Shown here piece by piece: positions 37,677 through 45,477 of a stretch of DNA of 64,000 bases (position 1 is its first letter; each line of letters begins with the position of its first letter). The DNA lies in contig LLKB01000005.1 of assembly GCA_001414325.1 (NCBI GenBank), positions 784,912 through 848,911 on the forward strand, read 5' to 3'. A model generated the notes under the pieces. That model ran no database searches, was not told the DNA's origin, and saw only the letters and a list, made by a program, of their open reading frames with translations. The position numbers and the translations under genes were made by a program. The DNA is from Butyribacter intestini (GTDB lineage Bacteria; Bacillota; Clostridia; Lachnospirales; Lachnospiraceae).

Positions 37677-38318
37677 TTAATGATTTCCCGTTACTGAAAA
37701 AACAACCCACTTAGCTACATTTACGGCATGATCCCCGATACGCTCAAAATATTTAGCTATCATAAGAAGATCAAGTGCATACTCGCCATCCTTTGGATTT
37801 TTTGCAATAAGGTCTATAAGAAAAATCTTGACTTTGTTGAAATACTCATCCACAACATCATCATACTCTATTATGCTGTTTGCAAGATTAAGATCACTCT
37901 TTACAAATGAATCAATAGACTCTGTAACCATCTTTATTGTTGCCGTTGCCATCTGGTCAAGATATTCACATTCCTCACTTGTTCTTCCATTTAAAAAGCC
38001 TATTATCTCAGCAACATCTGACGCCTGATCTCCTATTCTCTTAATATCCGTTATCATTTTAAGAGCTGTTGACACCTGTCTTAAATCCCTTGCAACCGGC
38101 TGCTGCTGGAGCAAAAGTTTTAAACAAAGAGATTCAACATTTCTCTCAAGGTCATCAAGCGAATTATCAAGAGGTTCGACTTCCCATCTAATCCCCGGAT
38201 TTCCTTCCTTTAATGCCTTTGCAGCCAAAGAAATACACTCCTCACACATCGCACCCATCTCAATAAGCTTTTTATTCAAATCTGCAAGCTGTTCATCAAA
38301 TCTGCTTCTCATTTTCAA
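37677..38318 (-). CDS. phoU: Phosphate transport regulator PhoU
   Basis: 213 residues, two tandem three-helix PhoU domains; ERNVESLCLKLLLQQQPVA and IGDQASDVAE, then ERIGDHAVNVAKW, are the metal-contacting signatures. Links the Pst transporter to PhoR and keeps the regulon off when phosphate is plentiful. 12 nt after pstB, 4 nt before phoB. Confidence 0.93.
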   Translation of the reverse strand: MKMRSRFDEQLADLNKKLIEMGAMCEECISLAAKALKEGNPGIRWEVEPLDNSLDDLERNVESLCLKLLLQQQPVARDLRQVSTALKMITDIKRIGDQASDVAEIIGFLNGRTSEECEYLDQMATATIKMVTESIDSFVKSDLNLANSIIEYDDVVDEYFNKVKIFLIDLIAKNPKDGEYALDLLMIAKYFERIGDHAVNVAKWVVFSVTGNH

Positions 38319-38330
38319 AATCCTCCTATC

Positions 38331-39086
38331 TTAACCAAATCTTCCTGTAATATAATCTTCAGTTCTCTTATCCTCAGGTGTCGCAAACATCTTCTCAGTA
38401 TTACCATATTCAATAAGGTCGCCAAGAAGGAAAAATGCTGTCTGATCTGATATACGGACTGCCTGCTGCATATTATGTGTAACTATAACAATCGTATATT
38501 TTTCCTTAAGTTCACTTGCAAGTTCCTCTATCTTGGATGTAGAAATTGGATCAAGTGCACTTGTAGGCTCATCCATAAGAAGAATTTTAGGTTCTACTGC
38601 AAGTGCCCTCGCTATACAGAGTCGCTGCTGCTGTCCACCCGACATACCAAGTGCCGACTTTTTAAGTCTGTCCTTTACCTCATCCCATATTGCGGCACCT
38701 CTGAGAGAATTTTCAACTATCTCATCAAGCTTTGCCTTATTTTTTATTCCATGTGTTCTCGGTCCGTAAGCAATATTGTCATAGATGCTCATAGGAAAAG
38801 GATTTGGTTTCTGGAAAACCATACCTATTTCCTTTCGGAGTTTATTCACATCAGTATCAGGTGCAAAAATATCCATATCTCCATATTTAACTTCACCTGT
38901 AATCTTTACACCCTGCACAAGATCATTCATCCTGTTAAGTGTCTTTAAAAAAGTTGACTTACCACATCCCGACGGACCTATAAGAGCCGTAATGCTTTTC
39001 TCGGGAATATCAATGTTTATATTTTTCAATGCCTGCGTCTGTCCATACCAGAGACACAAGTCCTTAACCGTCATTATGTTATTCAT
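38331..39086 (-). CDS. pstB: Phosphate ABC transporter ATP-binding protein PstB
   Basis: 251 residues. Walker [11 protein letters not shown]-loop [12 protein letters not shown] (typical PstB), signature MSGGQQQRL, Walker [14 protein letters not shown], switch His in VTHNMQQA. Energises phosphate uptake. Separated from pstA by a 231-bp gap holding a large inverted repeat. Confidence 0.96.
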   Translation of the reverse strand: MNNIMTVKDLCLWYGQTQALKNINIDIPEKSITALIGPSGCGKSTFLKTLNRMNDLVQGVKITGEVKYGDMDIFAPDTDVNKLRKEIGMVFQKPNPFPMSIYDNIAYGPRTHGIKNKAKLDEIVENSLRGAAIWDEVKDRLKKSALGMSGGQQQRLCIARALAVEPKILLMDEPTSALDPISTSKIEELASELKEKYTIVIVTHNMQQAVRISDQTAFFLLGDLIEYGNTEKMFATPEDKRTEDYITGRFG

Positions 39087-39143
39087 ATAATTCCTCCTGC
39101 ATATATATCTTAGTTATTTGTGAAACTGTCATTCTTGTAATTA

Positions 39144-39289
39144 AGTGGTATGACTACAACAAATAATGTTAGTCGGCACTTTTGTCGCCGCCAGTACTTA
39201 ATGGTGGTTTTTTCACCATTTATGTACTGTTACGAGCGACAATGTAACGCAAGTGTGCCGATGGTATTATCTGTTGTAGTCATACCACT
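39144..39289. repeat. 146-bp imperfect inverted-repeat element between pstA and pstB
   Basis: The outermost 18 bp are perfectly inverted (39144-39161 AGTGGTATGACTACAACA with 39272-39289). Inside, CGGCACTT..GTCGC pairs with GCGAC..AAGTGTGCCG, and AGTAC..TGGTG with CACCA..GTACT at the centre. The whole can fold into one long hairpin. No target duplication is evident. May be a MITE or an RNA processing element lowering pstB expression. Confidence 0.7.
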
Positions 39290-39317
39290 AACACAACCTG
39301 CAAAATTTTCGCAAATA

Positions 39318-40157
39318 TTACTCTACTTTCTTCTTGAAATAAAGTCCCGTAAATTTAGCAGCAAGATTAACCAAAAGTGCAAGTATCATCAAAATTGCCG
39401 CTATCGCAAATGCTACCTCAAACTCACCCTGCTCTTTAGCATAAACATAAAGTGCAACGGTAAGTGTTGCTCCTGCACGGCCGAGTCCGTCAACAAATCC
39501 GTTTATCGTATGTGCAAAACCAGCCGTGAATAATAGTGCTGCCGATTCTCCGAGTATTCTTCCGATTGCAAGAATACATCCTGTCATAATACCGTCAACA
39601 CAGCTTGGAAGCACGACAGTCCTTATAACCCTCCATTTACCTGCACCAAGTCCAAAAGCACCCTCTCTGTAACTTTGCGGAACTGTTTTTAAACTTTCCT
39701 GTGTTGTTCTCATAATTGTCGGGAGATTCATAATAACAAGCGTCATCGCACCCGCTAATATTGATGTCTGCATCTTGAGAAATTCGCAGAAAAACAACAT
39801 TCCAACAAGACCGTATATAATCGACGGAATACCTGAAAGTGTCTCCGCCGCATATTCTATTACCGCAACCAGTTTCTTATTTGTCGCATACTCAGTAAGA
39901 TATATCGCTGCTCCAACTCCAAGAGGAAGAACGACAACAAGTGTTGCTATTACTATATAAAATGTATTTAAAATATCAGGCAGAATACCTATATTCTTTG
40001 TCAGATAGCTGGGCTTAGTAGTTAGAAGTTTCCATGTAATATTGGGAACTCCTTTATATAATACAAATCCGATAACAAATACAACAAGACCGCAGGTTAT
40101 CGCAACTGATATCCACATTAGTATTTTCATTATCCAGATATAAGCTTTTCTTTTCAT
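39318..40157 (-). CDS. pstA: Phosphate ABC transporter permease PstA
   Basis: 279 residues, six membrane segments; GIPSIIYGLVGMLFF and the EAA-type loop QSYREGAFGLGAGKWRVIRTV are characteristic. 7 nt after pstC stop. Forms the channel with PstC. Confidence 0.95.
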   Translation of the reverse strand: MKRKAYIWIMKILMWISVAITCGLVVFVIGFVLYKGVPNITWKLLTTKPSYLTKNIGILPDILNTFYIVIATLVVVLPLGVGAAIYLTEYATNKKLVAVIEYAAETLSGIPSIIYGLVGMLFFCEFLKMQTSILAGAMTLVIMNLPTIMRTTQESLKTVPQSYREGAFGLGAGKWRVIRTVVLPSCVDGIMTGCILAIGRILGESAALLFTAGFAHTINGFVDGLGRAGATLTVALYVYAKEQGEFEVAFAIAAILMILALLVNLAAKFTGLYFKKKVE

Positions 40158-40164
40158 AGTCTGA

Positions 40165-41031
40165 TTACTCCTTTTCTTTCTTTAAAAGGCTGTTAAGTAA
40201 TGCATTTATCAGCATTATGAACAAAAACAATACAAGTGCGATTGAAAATAATGCTTGTTTTTGCAATCCCGATGAATATGACATTTCACTTGCAACTGCT
40301 GTTGTAAGAAATCTTACACTTCCAAAAAGTTTTGGCATATTGGCTACATTGCCTGAAACCATCATTACTGCCATTGCCTCCCCTATCGCACGGCCAACAC
40401 CAAGTACCACAGCCGCCGCTATACCGCTTTTTGCTGCCGGTACAGATACTTTAAAATATGTCTCGATAGGTGTTGCACCAAGTGCAAGTGATGCATCTTC
40501 ATATTCCGGCGGGACTGCTTCTAGTGCCGTCAGTGAAACGCTTATTATTGATGGCAGAATCATTATCGCCAGAACAATTATTGCTGCAAAAAGACTTGCA
40601 CCATCTGCTATATTAAATGTTTCTCTTACCCATGGAACAAGTACCAGCATACCAACAAGACCATATACAACAGATGGTATTCCGGCAAGCAGGCTTACTG
40701 CCATCTCAACAACTGCCTTCATTTTTTTGTTTGCAACCTTTGCAAGATATACAGCCGTAAGAAATCCTATCGGAACACCTATTATGATGGCTCCCGCCGT
40801 ACCATATATACTTGTCAGGATAAATGGCAGGATTCCATACGATGGTGTTGATGCCGTTGATGCCCATTTCTTTCCAAACAGAAACTTAAATAACCCGATT
40901 TCTCTTATTGCAGGTATTCCTGCGATAACAAGATAAACAGTTATAAGCAAAACAAAGCCAACCGTAATCAGACCAAGTATTAAAAATATCCCATGGATAA
41001 TTGTTTCAAATTTATTGTGACTTTTCTTCAT
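40165..41031 (-). CDS. pstC: Phosphate ABC transporter permease PstC
   Basis: 288 residues from ATG 41031 with GAGG 6 nt upstream; in-frame ATGs further up lie inside the dispersed leader repeat. Six membrane segments, GIPSVVYGLVGMLVL and PPEYEDASLALGATPIETYFKV. Partner of PstA. A partial terminator and the leader repeat separate it from pstS. Confidence 0.95.
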   Translation of the reverse strand: MKKSHNKFETIIHGIFLILGLITVGFVLLITVYLVIAGIPAIREIGLFKFLFGKKWASTASTPSYGILPFILTSIYGTAGAIIIGVPIGFLTAVYLAKVANKKMKAVVEMAVSLLAGIPSVVYGLVGMLVLVPWVRETFNIADGASLFAAIIVLAIMILPSIISVSLTALEAVPPEYEDASLALGATPIETYFKVSVPAAKSGIAAAVVLGVGRAIGEAMAVMMVSGNVANMPKLFGSVRFLTTAVASEMSYSSGLQKQALFSIALVLFLFIMLINALLNSLLKKEKE

Positions 41032-41034
41032 ATT

Positions 41035-41183
41035 AATCCTCATTTCTGCACACATTTTTTAGTGCATAATGTGAAATGTAATATATTTCACATATAAGAT
41101 TTATGTCAAATGTGCCCAGACACAAATCTTGCATTTGAAAAATCTTGAATATATGGATTTTTCACACTAAACTCCATACTCAT
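41035..41183 (-). repeat. Dispersed leader repeat before pstC (copy 2)
   Basis: On the minus strand TTTCACATTATGCACTAAAA then ATGTGTGCAGAAATGAGG just before the start matches the leader of the DUF1275 gene (TTTCACACTATGCACAAAA, ATGTGTGCTGAATGGAG). Further upstream (41183-41161) ATGGAGTTTAGTGTGAA also matches that leader. About 80 bp of unrelated sequence separates the two parts. The gap 41056-41286 holds nothing else but a hairpin. Confidence 0.6.
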
Positions 41184-41233
41184 ATTTCCTGCCCTGCAAT
41201 AGAAGTTGAAAACTTCCCTGATAGTGTTAAAAC

Positions 41234-41255
41234 GGGCAAGTCATATAACTCACCC
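41234..41255 (-). terminator. Partial terminator between pstS and pstC
   Basis: GGGTGAGT / ACTTGCCC imperfect stem with a 6-nt loop on the minus strand, followed by GTTTTAA. Weak; consistent with much higher pstS than pstC expression. Confidence 0.45.
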
Positions 41256-41286
41256 TTTTTAAGCATTTTATTTATTACTATTTACA

Positions 41287-42165
41287 CTATTTTTCATTTG
41301 CCGGTACTACACCTGCTGATGTGATAGTCTCTGATGCTTTCATTGCATAGTCAAAGAATGCCTGTGCCTCGTTGCTGAGTTTTTTATCTTTCTTTGTAAC
41401 GAATACGAAAGGTCTCTGAATTTTATAACTTGCATCCTTTACAGTATCTTCTGATGGTGCTACTCCGTCTACCGAAAGAGCATTTACGCTGTCATCAACT
41501 GATGCAAGTGAAGCATATCCGATAGCATTTGGATTGTTTGCAACTGTTGTGATAACATCACCTGTCGATGTAAGTTCCTGTCCATATTTGCATTTATCTT
41601 CTGTTCCCGTAATCGACTCAAATCCATCACGAGTACCACTTCCTGCTTCTCTGCCGATAAGAACGATGTCTCCATTATCTCCGCCAACATCTTTCCAGTT
41701 CTTAATCTTTCCTGTGTAAATATCTGCAATCTGCTGAACCTTTAAATCTTTAACTTTATTCTTTGGATTTACTACAATAGCAATTCCATCATATGCAAGG
41801 ATTGTTTCCTCAAGTCCCTGATTTTTTTCATCATCAGTAAGTGCACGGCTTGAAAGTCCTATATCGCATCTTCCCTCTGTTACTGCTGTGATACCTGAGC
41901 CCGAACCTGTAGGATTGTATGTAAATTTTACATCAGGGTTTGCTTCCATAAATGCTTCGCCTAATGCACCAACTACTTTTTCCATTGATGTTGAACCGTC
42001 TGTCGCTACAGAACCGCTCAGTTCTGCACTTGAAGATGCTCCTGAACTGCTTGATGAACCTGAAGAAGCTTTATCACCGTTTGAAGAATTTCCGCATCCT
42101 GTAAGTGATGTAAGTGTTAATGCTGATACCATTGCAGCTACTAATAATCTGTTTTTTGTTCTCAT
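41287..42165 (-). CDS. pstS: Phosphate-binding lipoprotein PstS
   Basis: 292 residues. Signal peptide with lipobox LTGC. A Ser-rich linker is followed by phosphate-binding residues in SVATDGSTSMEKV, GSGSGITAV and GREAGSGTRDGFE, the PstS signature. First gene of the pst-pho operon, with a Pho-box-like repeat upstream. Captures phosphate outside the membrane. Confidence 0.96.
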   Translation of the reverse strand: MRTKNRLLVAAMVSALTLTSLTGCGNSSNGDKASSGSSSSSGASSSAELSGSVATDGSTSMEKVVGALGEAFMEANPDVKFTYNPTGSGSGITAVTEGRCDIGLSSRALTDDEKNQGLEETILAYDGIAIVVNPKNKVKDLKVQQIADIYTGKIKNWKDVGGDNGDIVLIGREAGSGTRDGFESITGTEDKCKYGQELTSTGDVITTVANNPNAIGYASLASVDDSVNALSVDGVAPSEDTVKDASYKIQRPFVFVTKKDKKLSNEAQAFFDYAMKASETITSAGVVPANEK

Positions 42166-42222
42166 AATTTTTGTCTCCTTTTGATTTAAACTTAATTGTT
42201 TTTTGTTTTCCTTTTTACAAGT

Positions 42223-42280
42223 ATTATGATATATGGGTTAAGTAAAATCCAAAAGGCAGGTTATGTAAAAGATATGTAAA
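42223..42280 (-). promoter_or_regulatory. PhoB/PhoP box and -10 of the pstS promoter
   Basis: On the minus strand TTTACA occurs at 42280-42275 and 42269-42264, an exact 11-bp period like Firmicute Pho boxes. CATAAT at 42228-42223 is the likely -10. Suggests PhoB-activated transcription of pstS and the genes behind it. Confidence 0.6.
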
Positions 42281-42365
42281 GAATATGAGACTGCTCGGAA
42301 AGGAAAAAAGACAAAAAGTATTAAAAAGCAAGGGTGGGAAAATTGTTAAAAGATACAATTTTTTA

Positions 42366-42397
42366 AGAATGTAAGAAATGAAAGGCTGAACTGTTAC
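42366..42397 (+). repeat. Solitary end of the MITE found at 53721-53904
   Basis: GAATGTAAGAAATG, AAGGCTGAACTGTTAC matches the right end of the MITE at 53874-53904 with one difference. The rest of the element is not recognisable here. Confidence 0.6.
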
Positions 42398-42426
42398 AAG
42401 AATGTTAAATAGTGTCTCGAATATAC

Positions 42427-42455
42427 TTGAAATAACTGGGTAGATATGTTATAAT
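42427..42455 (+). promoter_or_regulatory. Promoter of the antisense (antitoxin) RNA
   Basis: TTGAAA at 42427-42432, exactly 17 nt, TATAAT at 42450-42455 with an extended TG. Transcription should start near 42462, which is the first base of the direct repeat shared with the toxin mRNA. Confidence 0.75.
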
Positions 42456-42461
42456 CAAATC

Positions 42462-42540
42462 AGCAAAATAAAAGATAACAGTGTTATATTAACACCAAAA
42501 CAAAACCCCTATAAGGTGCAACTTATAGGGGTTTTTACTT
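42462..42540 (+). ncRNA. Candidate type I antitoxin RNA (~78 nt)
   Basis: Starts at a strong promoter and ends at the hairpin 42502-42535 with T-rich tail. Its 5-prime part (42461-42496) is a direct repeat of 42640-42672, so it is complementary to the toxin mRNA across the start codon and the bases next to the ribosome site: AUAAAAGAUAACA against UGUUAUCUUUUAU and AUUAACACC against GGUGUUAAU. This is the architecture of the par/Fst locus, where convergent RNAs share a terminator and pair through repeats. Confidence 0.65.
42502..42535. terminator. Shared bidirectional terminator of the toxin-antitoxin module
   Basis: Perfect 14-bp stem AAAACCCCTATAAG / CTTATAGGGGTTTT with a 6-nt loop; T-rich tails on both strands. 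Placed between the convergent toxin and antitoxin RNAs. Confidence 0.88.
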
Positions 42541-42583
42541 GTTTTGTTTGAGCAGTTTAAGCTTCTGCCAGGCTAGTTGCCAT

Positions 42584-42661
42584 TTAGAAATGCTTGTCTA
42601 ACCATTTGCATATATAGTATGCAACTACACTTGCCACAACAGCACAAATAAAAGATAACAT
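42584..42661 (-). CDS. Small hydrophobic peptide, candidate type I toxin (25 residues)
   Basis: ATG at 42661, preceded by GAGGAGG with 9-nt spacing. The peptide has one membrane span (FICAVVASVVAYYI) and a charged tail (CKWLDKHF), the layout of Fst/Ldr-type toxins; the YYICKWLD tail resembles small unannotated peptides I recall from Clostridia. The 5-prime UTR forms a CTCCG/CGGAG hairpin right before the ribosome site. An extended -10 TGATATACT lies at 42718-42710. The start region is repeated in the convergent antisense RNA. An overlapping ATG at 42669 opens another frame of 30 codons but fits the ribosome site less well. Confidence 0.65.
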   Translation of the reverse strand: MLSFICAVVASVVAYYICKWLDKHF

Positions 42662-42672
42662 ACATTAACACC
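42640..42672. repeat. Direct repeat at toxin start region (pairs with 42461-42496)
   Basis: CAGCACAAATAAAAGATAACA then ATTAACACC; the other copy has CAGCAAAATAAAAGATAACA then ATTAACACC. One-base indel and a short unrelated spacer between the two blocks. Gives trans-complementarity between the convergent RNAs. Confidence 0.8.
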
Positions 42673-42735
42673 TCCTCTCCGTTGTCGGAGTGGAAATGAC
42701 AACAAGTATAGTATATCAGATATGTTTCCGCATTT

Positions 42736-43683
42736 TTACAGACAAGCTGCTTTCATTCTCTTTATAACTTCTCTCACATACTCCTCCGGTTTTGAAACTT
42801 TTTTAGCTATATCCGGTATTGACATTTCACATTCTTCATACAATGTCTCGATTTTTCCTTCAAGTTTTCCATCAAGTTTCGCATTTTTCATAGAATTTTC
42901 CCATGCTCTGCACATATCAACAACCTCCTCTTTATCATCCCCGGCAAATTTTGCCCCGGTTATTATATTTATCAATTCTACCGCTTCTTTTTCTACATGA
43001 TTAAATCTTGAGTTTCCTTTTATCCAGCTACCGTCTTTATCACTCTGGTGTTTGATAAACTGCATTACTGCCCCTAAATCAGTTTTGAATTTATCAAAAT
43101 TTTCGTCTGATATTTTTGCCGGTTCTATAAGATTTATCTTATAATCCGGTACATACGACAATAATTCAACATTATCAACCGATAACATTTCATGTATGCT
43201 TTTTGCTCCATCCCAGTCTTTATCACCAAAATATACTACCAATGTGATTACAGGCATTAATTTATCTTCCTTTTTAAACCCTGATAAAAATTCTTCTGAA
43301 TTTAACTTAACCTGTTTTTTCTTTGACCTGTCTCTATAAGACCGCTTTGCTTCTTCTACCTGCTTTGCATATTGTAATGCATCATAAAGCATATTTTTAA
43401 CGGCAATCGCATAATGGATTTTGTCCTGGTTTTCAATTCCAAGCACTACATAGACCGCCTCGTCATCCTTTGCCATAGACCACAACATGAGATTGTCTCT
43501 CAATTTCTGAACTGCCACATCAGCATCGTTTCCATATGGCAATGCAATCTCTGCCGTATCTATTTTTTGCAATTCTTCAGGTTTTATTACCTGTCTTCCA
43601 TCATAAATGTAAAAATTAAAGGCATCCGCTATAATATCCCTATGCGACATATACTGCTTTGTTGCTATATCGATTTTCCCCAT
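42736..43683 (-). CDS. Rpn-family PD-(D/E)XK nuclease / putative transposase-related protein
   Basis: 315 residues from ATG 43683 with AGGAG upstream; the frame opens earlier but without a ribosome site. The start (MSHRDIIADAFNFYIYDGR) and LMPVITLVVYFGDKDWDG fit the Rpn recombination-promoting nuclease group common in Lachnospiraceae, usually in many genomic copies. The C-terminal 40 residues (ETLYEECEMSIPDIAKKV ... EEYVREVIKRM) resemble a small helical tail seen in these proteins. Role in DNA rearrangement is family knowledge only. No inverted ends are visible around it. Confidence 0.75.
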   Translation of the reverse strand: MGKIDIATKQYMSHRDIIADAFNFYIYDGRQVIKPEELQKIDTAEIALPYGNDADVAVQKLRDNLMLWSMAKDDEAVYVVLGIENQDKIHYAIAVKNMLYDALQYAKQVEEAKRSYRDRSKKKQVKLNSEEFLSGFKKEDKLMPVITLVVYFGDKDWDGAKSIHEMLSVDNVELLSYVPDYKINLIEPAKISDENFDKFKTDLGAVMQFIKHQSDKDGSWIKGNSRFNHVEKEAVELINIITGAKFAGDDKEEVVDMCRAWENSMKNAKLDGKLEGKIETLYEECEMSIPDIAKKVSKPEEYVREVIKRMKAACL

Positions 43684-43777
43684 AAATGTCTCCTTTCTTA
43701 CATTATACATACTGTATAATAAAAATGCAATAATTCCTCCCAGCTCTTGCAAACATTTGTTTGTTTTTTGTGTTTTT

Positions 43778-43806
43778 ATACTACCATATGAATATATGTT
43801 CGTCAA
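43778..43806 (-). promoter_or_regulatory. Promoter of the Rpn-family gene
   Basis: On the minus strand TTGACG (43806-43801), 17 nt, TAGTAT (43783-43778). The remaining intergenic DNA up to 44048 shows no gene or clear structure. Confidence 0.5.
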
Positions 43807-44048
43807 GACATTTCATTCAGGCAAGGATATTTGTGCTATGCACAATCAGATACTCACCATCACCCCAAAGTAATGTGTGACTCCTTAATTTTATAAATTG
43901 ATAATATCTTTTACCTATACATCATCGCTCAACTTTTTACCATGCAATAGTAAACATAATAGAAAAGACGTACTACCTGTATATCAGATAGTCCATCTTT
44001 TTGTAATAATTTTTAATTATGACTTTTATCCTGTTATATTTTTTAATT

Positions 44049-44998
44049 TTATGACTGACCTTTAAACACTTTCATAAAATCATACGAATCTTCATAAGTA
44101 GTACCTTTCCAAGTAATTTTCATATCTGAATCAAATGGATTGCCTGAAATATTTGTTACGCTGTCAGGCACCGTTATATTGCTAATACCACAGTCAGAAA
44201 AACAAAATGCACCTATCGTTGTTACTCCATCCGGAATTGTTATATCTTTCAATTTTGAACAGCCAGAAAATGTCCACTCTCCTAACTCTTTTAATGTACT
44301 TGGTAATTTAACATTACTAAGTTCAAAGCAGGAAACAAAGCAGTTATCAGCTATATATGTCACTCCATCCGGAATTGTTACATCCGTCAACATATCACAA
44401 CTGTCAAATAGATTTTTTCCCAACTTCTTTAAACCGTTTGAAAGTTTTACACTTTCAAGTTCAGAAGAATAAAATACATAATCTCCCATCTCACTTACTG
44501 TATCAGGAATTTCTATTGATTTCAATGTTGTTCTTGTAAACGCATAATCACCAATAGTTTTAAGTGAATCAGGTAATTTGATACTCGTTATCTCACATGA
44601 AGCAAATGCGTTTTGTCCAATAACTTTAAGAGTCTTTGGCAATTTAACACTGCTAATCTCACTGTAAGCAAAAACATCATTTCCAATTTCTTCTACCCCC
44701 TCAGGAATAACAACAGCTCCGCTATCTTTTACTCCCCAGTATTTTAAATTGTCACTCGTAAGTATTCCTTTCTTTGCATTTGCATCCGGAGCCGCTTTTA
44801 TAGTGACAGTGCACACATATTTTTTATTTCCTATTTTTGCCTGTACCTTTGCTGTTCCTGCCTTACTGCCCTTTACAGTTACACCCGTCTTTGATTTCTT
44901 TGACAGACTGATATTTCCACTGCCTTTTGTCACACTCCATGCAACCTTTTTCTTGTTGTTGCTCAGTTTAATCTTTTCATTTTTTTCTTTTTAACCAT
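44049..44998 (-). pseudogene. Big_2/BspA-type leucine-rich-repeat surface protein, frameshifted and short
   Basis: From 44933 a 294-residue frame reads an Ig-like Big_2 segment (GVTVKGSKAGTAKVQAKI) followed by about eight LRR_5 repeats of the form IxIPDGVTTIGxxxFxxC. Upstream the same frame continues (KIKLSNNKKKVAWSV) but meets TAA at 44993 with no start. An ATG at 44998 with AGAGG upstream begins MVKKKK in another frame. One extra A in the A7 run at about 44980-44986 would join them. So either a frameshift, a slippage switch, or a base error. No signal peptide is visible, so the N-terminus may also be lost. Stands alone. Confidence 0.75.
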
Positions 44999-45000
44999 AA

Positions 45001-45072
45001 TAAACCTCTTTTCTGCACACTTTTTTGCTTTACAAGACTGTTTCTAGTGTGCACAACCACAAATCTTGTGGA
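45001..45072 (-). repeat. Dispersed leader repeat before the LRR gene (copy 3)
   Basis: On the minus strand AAAAAAGTGTGCAGAAAAGAGG directly before the start resembles the pstC leader (AAAAAATGTGTGCAGAAATGAGG is its counterpart, read in two parts). The plus-strand GTGTGCACAACCACAAATCTTG also parallels ATGTGCCCAGACACAAATCTTG at 41109-41130. Confidence 0.5.
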
Positions 45073-45154
45073 ACTACTGCCCTAATACCTAAAAATTGTC
45101 AGCGTGCAGCTCCTTTTTTCTGCTTGTATCTTTGCATTCCCCATCCTAACATAC

Positions 45155-45414
45155 CCATGTCAAAAAGCTGTTTCCGTTTTTTTCAGCCAATTTATCCCCA
45201 TTTTAGGGCTTTTGCCGGTTTTCTCCCTTAAAAATACCGCTTTTTTGCCTTATTTTGTTATAAAATCCAATTTCCCGCCAAAAAATTTATACTTTTTTAA
45301 TAATTTAATTTCAGAGTTCATGTCATGCTATTTATTTCACAATATTTTTTCATAATAATCAAACTTTTTTTGCAATAACACAACCATGTCAAAAAACCGT
45401 TTCCGTTTTTTTCA
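45155..45414 (+). repeat. Pair of 30-bp direct repeats in a gene-free stretch
   Basis: CATGTCAAAAAGCTGTTTCC plus GTTTTTTTCA at 45156-45185 recurs at 45385-45414 with few changes. Both lie in the AT-rich 45073-45420 gap, where no gene is visible. Origin unclear. Confidence 0.5.
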
Positions 45415-45420
45415 ACAAAA

Positions 45421-45453
45421 AAATGGACTATTCAGGTCACAAATAGTCCATTT
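45421..45453 (-). terminator. Terminator of trxB
   Basis: 12-bp stem AAATGGACTATT / AATAGTCCATTT with a 9-nt loop; TTTTTTT follows on the minus strand. Confidence 0.85.
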
Positions 45454-45477
45454 TCAATATTTTTACAATCCTATTTT

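Noticed and set aside
42736-43683. Autonomous insertion sequence around the Rpn-family gene
   Set aside because: No inverted ends or target duplication is seen at either side.
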